A stretch of 64,000 nt of DNA from the NCBI RefSeq assembly GCF_000760695.4, contig NZ_JHEG04000001.1:802426-866425 (forward strand). The letters are read 5' to 3'. How positions within the stretch are numbered: the first letter of the stretch is position 1; every line of letters starts with the position of its first letter. The notes beneath the pieces are model-generated. The model worked only from the letters and a program-made list of their open reading frames with translations, ran no database searches and was not told the origin of the DNA. The stretch is from Tolypothrix bouteillei VB521301 (GTDB taxonomy: Bacteria > Cyanobacteriota > Cyanobacteriia > Cyanobacteriales > Nostocaceae). Shown one piece after another: positions 63,515 through 64,000 of the stretch. Both the position numbers and the translations under genes were made by a program.

Positions 63515-64000
63515 TCAAAAGCGTTTTGATGAACTTCTGCCCTCGATCTGCTTCAAGCCAATCGTTAATGCAACTCCAAGCATTCCCAGAAGGAAATTGT
63601 TTTCTGGAATGCGTTGGGGTTGTTTAACCGTAAATAAAGCATAATTTGCTTTCTCGTTTCCTAAAGTAAAAATGTCTTGGCTTTCCCCTCTAAAATTAGA
63701 CCACCTCGTAATATAGTCATCTATTTTGTTGACTATATATAGCGATTGATTGCTAGCTATTATGCCTCTATAAGGAACTAAAACAGAGGAGCTATTGTTA
63801 ACTTTTGACGGAACTGTAGGCTGGGTATTTAGCAACAATTCAATGCCATTAGCAACTTTTCTAGCTCCTTGTTGGTTGTTCCAAAAAGTAGGTGTATTAA
63901 AATCAGGATTGCTAGGGAAACCAAACAAGTTAAGAAAAGTATCAGATTTGAAGGTGATATCATAAGTAATGCCATCAGCTGTGAAGTTTTCAATTTTACT
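63515..64000 (-). CDS. Secreted protein with PEP-CTERM-like sorting signal, 5'-truncated by the window edge
   Basis: The frame is open to the window edge (63928-64000 still codes, ending ...KIENFTADGITYDITFKSDTFLNLFGFPSN), so the N-terminus lies outside. The C-terminal RIPENNFLLGMLGVALTIGLKQIEGRSSSKRF has a PEP-like motif (PEN), a hydrophobic helix and a basic tail, as in PEP-CTERM proteins that exosortase processes. Such proteins are commonly exported with EPS. The body is unknown. Confidence 0.75.
   Translation of the reverse strand, partial: SKIENFTADGITYDITFKSDTFLNLFGFPSNPDFNTPTFWNNQQGARKVANGIELLLNTQPTVPSKVNNSSSVLVPYRGIIASNQSLYIVNKIDDYITRWSNFRGESQDIFTLGNEKANYALFTVKQPQRIPENNFLLGMLGVALTIGLKQIEGRSSSKRF

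Overview
The window looks like a chromosome segment from a filamentous, Nostocales-type cyanobacterium. The signs are many HIP1 octamers (GCGATCGC), a cytochrome c6-like protein, heptanucleotide tandem repeats (TAATGGC and GTTCGCT-like arrays), a DnaK2-type chaperone, bacterial glycogen synthase, and a probable PEP-CTERM sorting signal. I cannot name the species. No tRNA, rRNA, CRISPR array or transposase gene was found.

Layout. (1) 0-7.4 kb: housekeeping and redox genes: a small membrane protein, the TldE/PmbA and TldD protease pair, an aldo/keto reductase, a cytochrome c6-like protein, and an AraC-type regulator divergent from an AzoR-like reductase. (2) 7.5-11.5 kb: nested mobile DNA. A complete IscB RNA-guided nuclease gene is preceded on the same strand by what looks like its omega-RNA, and that RNA is split by a complete 2.48 kb group II intron (8967-11442) encoding its own reverse transcriptase/maturase/HNH protein. 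The intron start (GTGCG), domain V, branch-point A seven bases from the 3' end, and a 7-bp EBS1-IBS1 match all agree on the boundaries. This is the most unusual feature of the window. (3) 11.6-20.3 kb: envelope and stress proteins: a membrane alpha/beta hydrolase, a coiled-coil protein, Pmp3- and holin-like membrane proteins, a sensor kinase, an SH3 protein, and an M23 peptidase that shares a C-terminal module with a neighbouring secreted protein. (4) 20.8-31.2 kb: glgA, hemC, a hicB-hicA pair, dusB, dnaK, a cyanobacterial unknown, an acetoacetate-decarboxylase-family protein and a WecA/TagO-like initiating transferase.

(5) 31.3-39.4 kb: two very large secreted proteins on the minus strand. 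They share a DUF4082-Ig-like-DUF4082 tail but carry different front ends: an N,N-dimethylformamidase-beta-like domain in one, and a seven-blade WD40 plus a polysaccharide-deacetylase-like domain in the other. (6) 39.9-63.4 kb: an almost unbroken minus-strand exopolysaccharide/glycan locus. It has one hexapeptide acyltransferase, eight stand-alone glycosyltransferases plus one in a three-part fusion, a Wzy-like polymerase, an FkbM methyltransferase, a beta-helix protein and a tightly coupled six-gene nucleotide-sugar operon (oxidoreductase, two DegT aminotransferases, a protein of unknown function, a formyltransferase, an epimerase) that could make an amino- or N-formylamino-sugar. No Wzx flippase or Wza/Wzc export genes are visible, so the locus probably continues or is completed elsewhere. 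(7) The right edge cuts a gene for a secreted protein with a PEP-CTERM-like tail.

All functional calls rest on motifs and family resemblance read by eye. No database search was possible.
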